A stretch of DNA of 64,000 nt from Gloeocapsa sp. PCC 7428. GTDB taxonomy: Bacteria > Cyanobacteriota > Cyanobacteriia > Cyanobacteriales > Chroococcidiopsidaceae. This document shows positions 36,281 to 47,200 of this stretch, in pieces. The stretch covers positions 1,178,001-1,242,000 of the forward strand of contig NC_019745.1 in assembly GCF_000317555.1 (NCBI RefSeq). The letters run 5' to 3'. Under the pieces are notes generated by a model. The model had not been told where the DNA came from. It searched no databases and worked only from the letters and a program-made list of their open reading frames with translations. Each line of letters starts with the position of its first letter. Positions within the stretch are counted from its first letter, which is position 1. A program made the translations under genes and the position numbers.

Positions 36281-36715
36281 ATGAAGCCTGAATCTACTTC
36301 CTCAGCTAATGATTCTTCAGAACGCTCAATTAGCATTGAGGGTATCACCGAACCAACGATATTGCGCTACTTTGAAACGCTCAACGCCGGCGACTTTGAT
36401 GCAACCGCGACACTTTTTGCCAGCGATGGCACACTTAAAGCCCCTTTTGAATCTCCCATCGTAGGACAAGAAGCGATCGCCGCCTACCTTCATAAAGAAG
36501 CACAGGACATGGTACTCTCACCGACTCAAGGAGTTATTGAGCCACAAGAAGATGCATTGAAGGTACAAGTTGCCGGAAAAGTGCAAACTTCTTGGTGCGG
36601 TGTTAACGTTTCTTGGACATTCTTACTCAACCAGCAACGTCAAATTGTTGCTGCGACTGTAAAACTGCTTGCTTCTCCGCAAGATCTATTAAATATGCAG
36701 CGTCCTAGTTCATAA
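36281..36715 (+). CDS. CTDH: OCP C-terminal domain homologue (NTF2-like carotenoid carrier)
   Basis: 144 residues. After a ~16-residue variable lead comes the OCP C-terminal (NTF2-like) domain: SIEGITEPTILRYFETLNAGDFDA, LFASDGTLKAPFESPIVG, GKVQTSWCGVNVSWTFLLN and LLASPQDLLN, given in pieces. Tyr30 and Trp112 match the OCP pair that hydrogen-bonds the carotenoid keto group. Cys106 sits where Anabaena CTDH has the cysteine linked to redox-controlled dimerisation. CTDH takes up carotenoid from membranes and passes it to HCPs. It follows HCP4 on the same strand and is convergent with the unknown gene at 36725. Confidence 0.94.
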   Translation: MKPESTSSANDSSERSISIEGITEPTILRYFETLNAGDFDATATLFASDGTLKAPFESPIVGQEAIAAYLHKEAQDMVLSPTQGVIEPQEDALKVQVAGKVQTSWCGVNVSWTFLLNQQRQIVAATVKLLASPQDLLNMQRPSS

Positions 36716-36724
36716 ACGCGGAGT

Positions 36725-37162
36725 TTAAGCAACAAGTGATTGTGCGAGCGATCGCATTAACATTTGACGTCCTAAATCTACGTCACGTTCAGCACATTGC
36801 CAGTCAGGGTGTGCCGTCATCAACAAGCTTTCTAAACTTTCTTGGTCGAATAGATGCCATACTGGTATCGCTTCGTTATCAACTTCGACGGCGTAGCAGT
36901 TTGAGCTAATGCAGTGAATTGTAAAGCTACTAGCAGTCCTTGTTATTTGCATTTGCTGTTGTGGTTGCAACGCGCGGAACTGACGAATCGTTTGTTTGAA
37001 TTCGCTGAGTGAGGACACTATTAGCCCTGGAATTGCAATCGCATTTGTATCTGTCTCACCATTGACCTTAATCCAGTAGTGCCGCGCTGGGTCAATTCCT
37101 AATAACCAGGGCGATTCATCGTCTAGGCGATACCGAGGTGCTAAAGAAAGTGATGGTGTCAT
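36725..37162 (-). CDS. Unknown protein, 145 residues
   Basis: Not recognised. A soluble alpha/beta protein with regular strands (PWLLGIDPARHYWIKVNG, SFTIHCISSNCYAVEVDN, AIPVWHLFDQE) and a last helix (GRQMLMRSLAQSLVA). ATG at 37162 is preferred over the in-frame TTG at 37195. Its stop lies 9 bases from the convergent CTDH stop. The regular protein-like sequence supports a real gene, but I can offer no function. Confidence 0.62.
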   Translation of the reverse strand: MTPSLSLAPRYRLDDESPWLLGIDPARHYWIKVNGETDTNAIAIPGLIVSSLSEFKQTIRQFRALQPQQQMQITRTASSFTIHCISSNCYAVEVDNEAIPVWHLFDQESLESLLMTAHPDWQCAERDVDLGRQMLMRSLAQSLVA

Positions 37163-37576
37163 AACAACAGCTTGAATAACTTGATTTACAACCAACCGCT
37201 AGTAAGCAATTACTCTTCGTCGAGTAGAATGTTGCCTACCATACTTTGTCCAGTAAGATCAAGTTTTCAATAAAAGCTTGTATTTATAAACTCTTTTTAA
37301 TAAAAGTTATAATAATAATTAATAAAGTGTCGGCAGAAATTCAAAACATCTCCTAATACACCTATAGGCAGTCTTCTTATACCTCTAAGTATAATTTAAT
37401 GCTTTATTCATAAGTATTTCCTAGTAAAAACCGAAAAATCTGATTATGCGATCGCCGTTTTGACTGCTAGCACAAGCATCACGAGTTATAAATTATAGAA
37501 ATGCTGAAAAGGGAGATAGGAGCAGCGCAGCTTCAAGGAATGATCGTGAATCGTCTGCTTATCTCCTTGCGGATCT
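37163..37576. other. Gene-free gap before the NarL-type regulator
   Basis: About 410 AT-rich bases. An imperfect long-range pair, AAGGGAGATA (37508-37517) with TATCTCCTT (about 37559-37567), could form the 3' stem of the regulator's transcript. Nothing else is recognised. Confidence 0.45.
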
Positions 37577-38299
37577 TTATCCTACCAAGCCAGAACGCAA
37601 CGCCCGAACCGCAGCTTGAGTACGGTCATCAGCGCACAGCTTATTAAGGATGTTGCGCACGTGTGTTTTTACTGTGCCGACTGTAATATACAACTTCTCG
37701 GCAATAACAGCATTACTGCAACCTTCGACGATTAGTTGTAAGACTTCAAGTTCGCGTTCGGTAAGCGGGTACGCGGCGATCATTTGGTCATATTCTGCAT
37801 CAGCCGCATTGATCGCAACTGTTTTACTGTCCACCGTGACTGGTTCAGCAACTTCCGGCGTTTCTCTTGCTTGTTGTAAAACAATCCGCGCGATCGCTGG
37901 ATCAATCCACGAGTTACCACCATGCGTCACGCGTAACGCTTCTAGCAAGTTGTCAAAGCTAATATCCTTCATGCAGTAGGAGTCCGCACCCGCAGCAAAA
38001 GCCGCTAGAACAGCTTCTTTGTTGTCGCGTAAAGTTAAAATCAATACCTTAGTATTACTATCATCTTCACCATCTTGACTGGCTTTAATTTGCCGTGTGA
38101 GTTCAATACCATCTTTGTCAGGTAAACCAATATCAACGATCGCAATATCTGGATGACTTGTTTGCAACAGTTTTAGCCCTTCACTGGCGTTAGCTGCTTC
38201 TCCAATCACTTCAATTTCCTGTCGCTGTTGCAGGGCTGTACGAATACCCACGCGGGTGAGGTCATGGTCTTCAATTAGAGCAACACGAATTTTATTCAT
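37577..38299 (-). CDS. NarL/FixJ-family response regulator
   Basis: 240 residues from the ATG at 38299 (a TTG three codons upstream is possible). Receiver domain: ALIEDHDLTRVGI (acidic pocket), IAIVDIGLPDKDGIEL (phospho-acceptor Asp), VLILTLRD (Thr) and YCMKDIS (Lys). A ~35-residue linker leads to a LuxR-type helix-turn-helix: LTERELEVLQLIVEGCSNA and TVGTVKTHVRNILNKL. A DNA-binding regulator; target genes unknown. It is divergent from the seven-gene sensory island, with ~650 bases between, so it may be the output regulator of that island; this is inference. Confidence 0.95.
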   Translation of the reverse strand: MNKIRVALIEDHDLTRVGIRTALQQRQEIEVIGEAANASEGLKLLQTSHPDIAIVDIGLPDKDGIELTRQIKASQDGEDDSNTKVLILTLRDNKEAVLAAFAAGADSYCMKDISFDNLLEALRVTHGGNSWIDPAIARIVLQQARETPEVAEPVTVDSKTVAINAADAEYDQMIAAYPLTERELEVLQLIVEGCSNAVIAEKLYITVGTVKTHVRNILNKLCADDRTQAAVRALRSGLVG

Positions 38300-38953
38300 T
38301 GTCAACAACCGCTTCTACAATTTTTAAATTTAAAACCGAAGTTAGTAATCTGAGAGGACTAGTGTAGTTAAGATCACCCATCAACAGAAGTAGAGATTTC
38401 TCTAATCTAGAGCAATTTAATGGCGAATTTGCTGGGTTTCCCCAAAATGCTGCCTCAACAAGCTGTAGTCCAAGGGTTTGCGCTGATAAAGTATAAAAAA
38501 TGTATTATTCGTTACTTTTTCCGCGATTGTGGAAGCACATCAACAATGCTAATAACTAAACTTGTCTTACACATCATTGAGTCAGCTGAACTTGTGGGAT
38601 AAACTCAATTTGCCATCATTAGTTTCTATCCAAGCGCTGGCGTTTGCTACTAAGTCTTGTGGAGATTATTGTATCAATTTGAGAAGAGAACAGACTAAGT
38701 AGAACTGATAGCAGCAGCTAAAACAAAGAATTCCTTAATTGTCTGTGTATTAGCGGTTCAGTCATTTATGTTGAATTGTAGCTACTTTTCTAGTGTTGAC
38801 GACAGTACGCAAGGCGATCGACTCATTTTGCGCAGCGTGCCAAGTATATCAGGTTTTCAAAGTTGATGGTCAAGCTACCAAACTGCTCAAATTGCAGCTA
38901 AAAGCTACTACAACAGCACCATATTGTTGCATAAATTAATAAAAACTTTACAT
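38300..38953. other. Long divergent gap before the sensory island
   Basis: Around 650 bases with no accepted gene. A 60-codon frame at 38420-38602 has no ribosome site and no family resemblance. HIP1-like GCGATCG lies near 38814. Promoters of the NarL gene and the first PAS kinase should be here. Confidence 0.5.
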
Positions 38954-41128
38954 ATGGATACTACACATGGAGACGATCGCCAGTCGATGACAGTAGAGCA
39001 AGGATGGGGATTTACCAAAGCACTACATCCAGAAGACCGCAATCGTTATACGACGCAACAATCTTTAGCGATCGCCAAAGGGCAACCTTACGAAATCAAG
39101 TATCGCTTACTCGCTGCGGATGGTCACTATCACTGGTACAGCGAACAAGGGACACCAGTGATTGCAGCAGGTCAAATTCAAGATTGGATCGTGAGTTGCA
39201 CTCCCTACCACGAAGAACTAGCAAATTCTACTGTACAGCCACTCGAAGAACCTTTAAAAGCTCTACAAGAAAGCGAACAGCGCTATCGCTCGCTCGTGAT
39301 TGCAACATCACAAATTGTGTGGACAACCGATGCCGAAGGTAGAGTAGATGATATGCCAGCTTGGCGGGCATACACTGGTCAAACTGTCGCCCAAGTCAAA
39401 GGCTGGAGTTGGTTAAGCGCCGTACATCCCGAAGACCGCGATCGCACTGCTTTGACGTGGAATCGCGCAGTACAGCAAAAAACGCTTTACGATACCGAAT
39501 ATCGAATTCGCGGTGCCGATGGCAACTATCGTTATTTTTGGGCGCGGGGCGTACCCGTCATTGCTGAAGATGGCTCAATTCGCGAATGGGTCGGCATTTG
39601 TGCTGATATTCACGAGCGCAAGCGCGCGGAAGAAGAACTGAGAATTAGTGAAAAGCGCTATCGTGACTTAGCCAATGCCATGCCGTTGATTGTCTGGACA
39701 GCACAACCCGATGGCACGATGGATTATTACAATCAATGGTGGTTTGACTATACAGGATTGACACCTGAGCAAAGTGCTGGATTAGGATGGCAAACGATTA
39801 TTCATCCTGATGATTTAGCCGAGTGTCTTAACCGCTGGAACTATGCAGTCAGTACGGGAACTTTCTACGAAATTGAATATCGTTTCCGGCGTCAAGATGG
39901 TGTCTATCGCTGGCACATCGGTAGAGCCGTACCTGTACGCGACAATGACGGACAGATTATATCGTGGGTGGGAACTGCGACCGATATCGACGATCGCAAA
40001 CGCTTTGAGGAAGCCCTCAAAGAAAGCGAAGCTCGCTTCCGCAGTATGGCAGACAATGCGCCTGTCATGATTTGGGTATCTGGAACCGATAAGCAGTGCA
40101 ATTGGTTTAATCAACCGTGGCTCGACTTTACAGGACGTAGTATGGAACAGGAAGTAGGCGACGGTTGGATGCAAAGAGTTCATCCCGACGATAAAGAATC
40201 GTGTTGGCAAATTTACCTAGAAGCATTTACGGCGCGTCAGCGCTTTGAGATGGAATATCGCTTTCAGCGGGCTGATGGTGAGTATCGCTGGTTAATTGAT
40301 ACCGGTGTACCGCGCTTTACACCAAACGGTGAGTTTGCAGGGTATATTGGCTCTTGTGTTGATATCACCGAGCGCAAGGCGACTGAAGAAGCATTAAAAC
40401 AGCGCGCTGAGGAATTGACTTATTTAACAAAAGTGTTGGCAACTACTAACGCTGCTTTAGAAAAGCGCAACCAAGAATTAGATCAGTTTGCTTATGTCGC
40501 CTCGCACGATCTAAAAGCACCCTTAAGAGCGATCGCCAATCTGTCGCAGTGGATCGAAGAAGATATCGCCGATCAACTCAGCGCCGAAAACCGCCGTCAA
40601 ATGGAGTTGTTGCGCGGACGCGTCCATCGGCTAGAAGCCTTAATTGACGGCTTGTTACAGTACTCGCGTGTCGGACGCACAGCAACCAAACCTGAATGGG
40701 TGAACGTTCAAACGTTGCTCAATGAAGTACTAACAATGCTCGCACCACCACCAGAATTTACAATTGCGATCGCCACCGAAATGCCGACACTGCACGCGCA
40801 AAAGTTGCCCTTATTTCAAGTATTCAGCAATCTCATTAGTAACGCGATCAAACATCACAACCGACCAAACGGTAACATCACAATCGCGGCAACAGACAAA
40901 GGAAATTGTTATGAGTTTACCGTGACTGATGATGGTCCAGGAATCGCACCTGAGTACCACGAAAAAGTTTTTGGCATCTTTCAAACCTTAGAAGCTCGCG
41001 ATAAAGTCGAAAACACGGGTGTTGGGCTTGCGATTGTCAAAAAAATCATTGAAAGTCAAGGAGGACGAATTTATATTACTTCGCAAGCAGGTCAAGGAGC
41101 CACTTTTCACTTTACTTGGCTAAAGTAG
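38954..41128 (+). CDS. Multi-PAS sensor histidine kinase (phytochrome-type HisKA)
   Basis: 724 residues from ATG 38954; TTG at 38924 is the alternative. Four PAS units, but the first is cut: it begins at GWGFTKALHPEDR and keeps only the second half of a PAS_3 fold with its PAC motif. Three whole PAS-PAC units follow (each ESExRYR...HPDD...EYRFRRxDGxYRW...GTCxDI). Then a coiled coil, HisKA with ASHDLKAPLRAIANL (His) and an HATPase (NLISNAIKHH, DDGPGIAPEY, TGVGLAIVKKI). Soluble. The kinase core is close to that of the next gene, which starts 41 bases later, and the two appear to be tandem duplicates. Confidence 0.92.
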   Translation: MDTTHGDDRQSMTVEQGWGFTKALHPEDRNRYTTQQSLAIAKGQPYEIKYRLLAADGHYHWYSEQGTPVIAAGQIQDWIVSCTPYHEELANSTVQPLEEPLKALQESEQRYRSLVIATSQIVWTTDAEGRVDDMPAWRAYTGQTVAQVKGWSWLSAVHPEDRDRTALTWNRAVQQKTLYDTEYRIRGADGNYRYFWARGVPVIAEDGSIREWVGICADIHERKRAEEELRISEKRYRDLANAMPLIVWTAQPDGTMDYYNQWWFDYTGLTPEQSAGLGWQTIIHPDDLAECLNRWNYAVSTGTFYEIEYRFRRQDGVYRWHIGRAVPVRDNDGQIISWVGTATDIDDRKRFEEALKESEARFRSMADNAPVMIWVSGTDKQCNWFNQPWLDFTGRSMEQEVGDGWMQRVHPDDKESCWQIYLEAFTARQRFEMEYRFQRADGEYRWLIDTGVPRFTPNGEFAGYIGSCVDITERKATEEALKQRAEELTYLTKVLATTNAALEKRNQELDQFAYVASHDLKAPLRAIANLSQWIEEDIADQLSAENRRQMELLRGRVHRLEALIDGLLQYSRVGRTATKPEWVNVQTLLNEVLTMLAPPPEFTIAIATEMPTLHAQKLPLFQVFSNLISNAIKHHNRPNGNITIAATDKGNCYEFTVTDDGPGIAPEYHEKVFGIFQTLEARDKVENTGVGLAIVKKIIESQGGRIYITSQAGQGATFHFTWLK

Positions 41129-41169
41129 CGACGACTTCTCAATTTCTACACCCAAACTATTCCTCTCTC

Positions 41170-43449
41170 ATGACCAACCCAAACGCGATCGCCGGTACGC
41201 ACAACATCAGTTTAGTGATTCTCTCAATCGGGATAGCGATCGTTGCTTCTTACACCGCACTCGATTTAGCAACATACGTTAAAGTCGCCGCAGAGAGGTG
41301 GCGCGTTTTCCTGTGGTTGACAGGCGGTGCGCTGGCGCTGGGAATCGGTATTTGGTCGATGCACTTTATCGGGATGTTGGCTTATGGTTTACCCATACCC
41401 GTCAGTTACAACTTTCCCATCGTGGGGCTATCGATGGCACTTGCTATTGTTGCCGCTGGCGTTGCGCTATTCCTCGTCACTCGTGAAAAATGGAGTTGGC
41501 TACAGTTAGCTGCTGGTAGCGCATTCATGGGGTTGGGAATTGCGGCGATGCACTATACAGGGATGTCCGCTATGCAGTTAGCAGCAACGCCATTATATGA
41601 CTTGCCGCGTGTTGTTATCTCGCTCGTCGTTGCGATTGCTGCTTCGCTCATCGCTTTATGGTTAACGATTCAAAACCAAACAGAGACGATCGCCCAAGGA
41701 ACAATGCGTAAACTTGCGAGTGCGATTGTGATGGGCATTGCGATCGCGGGAATGCACTATACTGCAATGGCAGCTGTGAAATTTCAACTCGCTAGCCAAT
41801 CTCATGCAACATTGACTCAAATCGATAACTCTACGCTTGCTGTCTCGATTGGTGTTGCTACCTTAATTTTACTAGCGATCGCCATCATTGCCACTGCAAT
41901 CGCGCAACGCCTTACCGCTGAAACTGCCCGCACCGAAATTTTACGCCAAAGTGAAGCGCGGTTTCGCGCCCTCGAACAAAACTCTTCAGACGTCATCCAA
42001 GTTATCGATGCAACTGGTAGCATTACGTATACAAGTTCCTCAATGCAGCGAATTTTGGGTTACACGCCAGAAGATTGGCAGCATAAACAGGCGATCGCAC
42101 TCGTGTATCCAGACGACCTTGCCTTAGCACAGAAATTGTTACAAGACGCTTTAGCGCATCCTGCTGCGAATATTGTTGCTGAGTTTCGCTTGAACGATGT
42201 TAACGGAAAACCGCGTGATTTTGAGGCGATCGCGTGTAATTTACTCGCGGAACCGAATGTGAATGGTATCGTCGTCACGTACCGCGACATTAGCAAGCGC
42301 AAGCAAACCGAATCAGCGTTGTGGAATGCACTCCAGCGACTGACGTTTCATGTCGAGAATTCGCCGCTCGCGGTCATTGAATGGAATCGCGACTTTCGGG
42401 TAGCGCGATGGTCGCGCGAAGCAGAAACGCTTTTTGGTTGGCAAGCCGCAGAAGTCTTAGGTAAATTACCAAGCGAGTGGAAGTTTATTTTTCCAGAGGA
42501 TCGCGCCGCTGTTAGTCAAGCGATCGATCATCTCATCGATGGTAGCCAACAGCGCAACGTTTCGCTGAATCGTAACTATACAAAAGATGGCAACGTTGTT
42601 TACTGCGAGTGGTACAACTCAGGCTTGCTCGATGAGGCTGGTAATCTTGTATCGGTGCTGTCTTTAATTTTAGATGTGACGCAGCAAAAGCAAACCGAAG
42701 CTGAACTTGTCCAACGCGCTGCTGAACTTGTTCGCTTGACTGCGGTACTAGCACAAACAAATTACGACCTGCAAAAGCGCAACCAAGAACTCGACGAGTT
42801 TACTTACGTTGTGTCGCACGACCTCAAAGCACCTCTGCGCGCGATCGCCAATTTGTCCGAATGGATTGAAGAAGACTTAGAAGACAGTTTAACCGCCGAA
42901 ACGCGCCACCAAATGAACTTACTGCGCGGGCGCGTTTATCGTTTGGAAGCGTTAATCAATGGTTTATTGCAATACTCGCGCATTGGACGCATCGAAACGC
43001 CCGTAACTTCTGTATCCGTTGCTACCCTTCTTGCCGAAGTCATCGATTCATTAGCTCCGCCTGCGAGTTTTACGATTGAAGTTGCACCCCCTATGCCAAC
43101 ATTACTGACTCATCGATTGCCCTTAGAACAAGTATTTAGTAATCTCATCAGTAATGCGATTAAACATCACCCTAGGTCAGATGGCAAAATCAAAATTGCA
43201 GCGTTAGAGCGTGGAGATTTCTATGAGTTTACTGTTGCCGATGATGGCGATGGAATTGCTCCAGAATACCAAGCTAAAGTGTTTGGTATTTTTCAAACGT
43301 TATCCGCGCGCGATCGCCAAGAGAATACAGGTATCGGATTAGCAATTGTCAAGAAAATTGTTGAAGGTCAAGGAGGTAGTATTTGGGTGGAATCTCAAGT
43401 AGGACAGGGCGCAACGTTTCACTTTACTTGGGTAAAAGATCAAAACTAA
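41170..43449 (+). CDS. MHYT-domain PAS sensor histidine kinase
   Basis: 759 residues. The N-terminal ~260 residues are a seven-helix MHYT sensor: SMHFIGMLAY, AMHYTGMSAM and GMHYTAMAAV are the three signature repeats, thought to bind a metal and sense O2, CO or NO. Two PAS-PAC units follow (about 275-395 and 400-520), then phytochrome-type HisKA (VSHDLKAPLRAIANLSEW) and HATPase (ADDGDGIAPEYQ, TGIGLAIVKK). The frame opens at TTG 41116 inside the previous gene; ATG 41170 matches the start of the first membrane helix region. The Rcp1-like regulator behind it is a likely phosphate acceptor. Confidence 0.93.
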   Translation: MTNPNAIAGTHNISLVILSIGIAIVASYTALDLATYVKVAAERWRVFLWLTGGALALGIGIWSMHFIGMLAYGLPIPVSYNFPIVGLSMALAIVAAGVALFLVTREKWSWLQLAAGSAFMGLGIAAMHYTGMSAMQLAATPLYDLPRVVISLVVAIAASLIALWLTIQNQTETIAQGTMRKLASAIVMGIAIAGMHYTAMAAVKFQLASQSHATLTQIDNSTLAVSIGVATLILLAIAIIATAIAQRLTAETARTEILRQSEARFRALEQNSSDVIQVIDATGSITYTSSSMQRILGYTPEDWQHKQAIALVYPDDLALAQKLLQDALAHPAANIVAEFRLNDVNGKPRDFEAIACNLLAEPNVNGIVVTYRDISKRKQTESALWNALQRLTFHVENSPLAVIEWNRDFRVARWSREAETLFGWQAAEVLGKLPSEWKFIFPEDRAAVSQAIDHLIDGSQQRNVSLNRNYTKDGNVVYCEWYNSGLLDEAGNLVSVLSLILDVTQQKQTEAELVQRAAELVRLTAVLAQTNYDLQKRNQELDEFTYVVSHDLKAPLRAIANLSEWIEEDLEDSLTAETRHQMNLLRGRVYRLEALINGLLQYSRIGRIETPVTSVSVATLLAEVIDSLAPPASFTIEVAPPMPTLLTHRLPLEQVFSNLISNAIKHHPRSDGKIKIAALERGDFYEFTVADDGDGIAPEYQAKVFGIFQTLSARDRQENTGIGLAIVKKIVEGQGGSIWVESQVGQGATFHFTWVKDQN

Positions 43450-43565
43450 GTAATAAGAAATATCTCTAAAGCATTAAGTATTTATTGTCAATAACAGAAA
43501 TCTGGCTAATGATTGAGGCAGATTAACAAATTAGCAGCAAAAATAAAATTAAATTGTCCTCACTA

Positions 43566-43991
43566 ATGAATAACAAAATGACAAACATCCTACTTGTTGA
43601 AGATGACGAAGTGGATGTAATGAATGTCAAGCGTGCGTTTAAAAAGAATAACATTACCAATCCACTTTATATGGCGGCTAACGGTTTAGAGGCGTTAGCG
43701 CTTCTGCGTGGGGAAGGCGATGCGCCGATTCCTCGCGAACGGCGGCTTGTGCTTCTTGACTTAAATATGCCAAGAATGAATGGCATCGAATTTTTGCGCG
43801 AGTTACGTGCTGATCCCGAACTGCGTTTTACTCCGGTGATTGTTCTGACAACATCAAATGAAGACCGCGACAAAGTAGAAGCTTACAACCTAAATGTAGC
43901 GGGATACATCCTCAAGCCTGTAACATTTGCCAATTTTGTCGAAGCCGTCGCCACCTTAAATAAGTATTGGACACTGAGTGAAATACCTTGA
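43566..43991 (+). CDS. Single-domain response regulator, Rcp1-like
   Basis: 141 residues, receiver domain only: ILLVEDDEVDVMNVKRAF (acidic pocket), VLLDLNMPRMNGIEFLREL (phospho-Asp), VIVLTTSNEDRD (Thr) and GYILKPVTF (Lys). The NPLYMAANGLEALALLRGEG insertion and the -DLNMPRMNG- form are typical of regulators paired with cyanobacterial phytochrome-type kinases. It lies 116 bases after the MHYT kinase, whose HisKA is of that type, so the pair is a probable two-component system. ATG 43566 used; ATG 43578 possible. Confidence 0.94.
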   Translation: MNNKMTNILLVEDDEVDVMNVKRAFKKNNITNPLYMAANGLEALALLRGEGDAPIPRERRLVLLDLNMPRMNGIEFLRELRADPELRFTPVIVLTTSNEDRDKVEAYNLNVAGYILKPVTFANFVEAVATLNKYWTLSEIP

Positions 43992-44200
43992 GTAGCGTAG
44001 CCAGCACGGTTGGTAAAAATCGAGGAAAGTTGTGAAAACCCGAATCTAAAAACAAAGAAATGCGTCTGAATACACGCTATACCGAAGACAGAAGAATTTG
44101 TTTTAACGAAGCAGGGTTCAACAAGCGTGACAATTGTCAATCTCAACACTTGAACCAAAGCTCTGCACCGCTCATCCCCGCTCAAGCTCCGATAATAACT

Positions 44201-47200
44201 ATGGAAGAAACTATAAAAATTCTAATAGTTGATGACGATGAAGTCGATCGGATGGCAGTGCGCCGTGCGCTCAGAGCCGCTGGGGTGCAAACTGAACTAT
44301 TAGAAGTGAGTGATTGTGCAGAAGCGATCGCGACGCTGCAAACGCAAGATTTTGATTGTGTCTTCCTTGATTATTTTTTGCCCGATGGTAACGGTCTAAA
44401 TTTAGTACAGCAGCTACGCGCGTTAGAAATTACAGTTCCTTTAATTGTACTCACAGGACAAGGCGACGAACAAATCGCCGTACAACTGATTAAAGCAGGC
44501 GCACACGACTATCTTTCTAAAGCCAAGATCTCACCAGAAAATTTAGCTCAAGTTCTGCGCCAAACAATTCGCGTTCACCGTGCTGAACAAGCAGCAGCGA
44601 TCGCCAACGAACGTTTAAGAGAAAGCGAGGAACGTTACCGCCTAGTTTTAGAAGGTGCAAATGATGGAATTTGGGATTGGCATTGTGCGACTGATGAAGT
44701 GTATTGTAACGATCGCCTCTTGGAAATTTTAGGCGTGTCGCGCTCAGAATTTGATTGTACCACCACCGCATTTCTGCAACGGATACATCCAGAAGATTTA
44801 CCGCGCGTCCGCGAAGTTATCCGCAACCACTTGACAAATAACGAAAATTGTGAAGCAGAATTTCGCTTTGTTCGCAGTTCAGGAGAATATCGTTACTGTT
44901 TAGCACGAGGTAAAGCACAGCGCGATGCTAATAACTGCCCAATTCGTATGTCAGGGGTGATTAGCGATATTACCGAACGCAAGCAACTCGAAAACGCCCT
45001 ACGCGAAAGCGAATCGCGATTTCGCTATCTCGCCGAATCAAACGTGCTGGGGATTATTGTCGCAGATATGCAAGGCAAAATCCTCGATGCGAATGATGCT
45101 TTTTTGCAAATGGTAGGTTACACCAAGCAAGATATCGTCGCGGAAAATTTGTCTTGGAAAGCGATAACACCACCAGAATACGCAGAAATTGATCGCCAAG
45201 CCGCAGCCGAAATGCGATCGTCGCGCATTCTCACGCCGTTTGAGAAAGAATTTATCCGCAAAGACGGTAGTCGCGTCCCGATTCTAATAGGTGGGGCGTT
45301 GATTGATAGTGTTAAGGAAATTGGCATTTGTTACGTATTAGATTTAAGCGATCGCAAGCGATCCGAAGCCGAAATTGTCAAACTTAACCGCGACTTAGAA
45401 TTACGTGTCAACGAATTACAAACGTTGTTTGATGTCATTCCAGTGGGAATTGCGATCGCGCAAGATCCAGAATGTCGTTATATTCGACTTAACCCCGCAC
45501 TTGCCAAACTCCTTCATCACCCGATTGACGCTAACGCTTCTAAAAGCGCGCCGCCTGAAGAACAACCAGCTTTCAAAATCTACGCGGATAGTCGAGAAAT
45601 TCTCGCCGCCGAGTTACCCATGCAATACGCTGCTGCAAACGGCGTTGATGTTTTAGAGCAAGAAATAGACGTTATTACAGATAACAATTCTGCAATTAAG
45701 CTACTTTCTTATGCGGCACCGCTATTCGACGAGCAAGGGCAATGTAGAGGTAGTATTGGTGCATTTCTCGATATTACCGAACGCAAACGTGTAGAAGAAC
45801 AAGAACGCTTCTTAGCCGAAGCAAGCGCTTTACTCGGACTTTCGCTAGACTACCAAACAACCTTAGAGAATCTCGCTAACCTAGTTGTACCGCAGTTAGC
45901 AGATTGGTGTACTATCTACTTAGTAAACGAAGATGGCACGCTACGTCTAGCTGCACTAACGCACGCTGACCCAGAAAAAGTTAAGTGGGCAAAAGAAATC
46001 ATCAGTCGTTATCCGCTTAACCCTGATGCACTCATTGGAACACCCCAAGTTATTCGTAGTGGCAAGTCAGAGTTATACTCAGAAATTCCTGACTTTCTCT
46101 TAGCAGGACTTGCGCGCGATACCGAACATTTAGAAATCTTGCGTCAGGTTGGTTTAAAGTCGCTCATATGCGTTCCGATGAAAGCCCGCGATCGCACATT
46201 AGGGACAATTGCCTTTTTCTCAGCGGAATCAGGACGCACCTATACACAAGCCGATCTTGTTTTTGCTGAAGATATTGGACGCCGTGCAGGGTTAGCAGTA
46301 GATAACGCGAAATTATTTCAGCAGGCGAATGACATTGGCGAAAACTTGCGTCAAGCGCTAATTATTTTAGGCGAACAGCAGCAACAGTTGCGCGTATTGC
46401 AGCGCATTACAAATCTCCTGAACCAGCGTCTAACAAACTTACCAGGATTGCTGCAAGTTATGGTGCGAGCAATCTATGACGGCATTAGCGATGCACAATT
46501 TGCCTTGATTTTGTTGTATAATCCCGAAACCTCGCAACTTGAATTAACTGCGACAGCGGGTGTCGGTCGCGAAAGGTTATTGTTGATGGAGTTGTTTGAT
46601 AGTGGTGACGGATTTCTTAATCACGTCTTCCAAACAGGTGAAGCGCAACTATTTCAAGCAACAAAACAAAGCGATCGCCAACAGAAAACCGCTGGCGCAG
46701 AAGAACCCCAAGCGGTCGAGTTACCCGCTGCGATTCATGCAGTGGCGATCGAATCAGCATCAGCCGGACGATTAGGCGTTTTAGCAATTGGTAACTGGGA
46801 AAATCCAGAAGCTTTTGACGCAGAAGACCAAAATTTACTCATGGCTGTCGGCGAACAAGCCGCGATCGCTATCAATAATGCGCGGATGATTGGCGTTTTA
46901 GAAGAACGCGAAGAACGCTTAGCGATTCAAAACCAAATCTTAGCACGGCAAAACCGCGAACTCGAACTCAACCGCCAGCGCATTGAACAACAAAATCTGC
47001 AACTCATCGAAGCTGCACGACTCAAATCGCAATTTTTGGCAACGATGTCACACGAATTGCGCACGCCGATGAATGCCATTATCGGTTTTGCTCAAGTTTT
47101 ACTGCGACAACGTACTGCATCGCTGAGTACTACGCAAGTCGAAATGGTCGAGCGCATCCTCAATAACGGTAAAAATTTACTCGCGCTGATTAACGATATT

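Noticed and set aside
37508-37567. Long-range stem after the NarL regulator as a terminator
   Set aside because: Arms are ~40 bases apart, one base is bulged and no T tract follows; left as a note in the gap entry.
38420-38602. 60-codon open frame in the gap before the sensory island
   Set aside because: No ribosome site, cysteine-rich random-looking sequence and no family pattern.
44060-44200. Extension of the hybrid kinase before its receiver domain
   Set aside because: The receiver starts directly at ATG 44201; the upstream part has no domain-like features.
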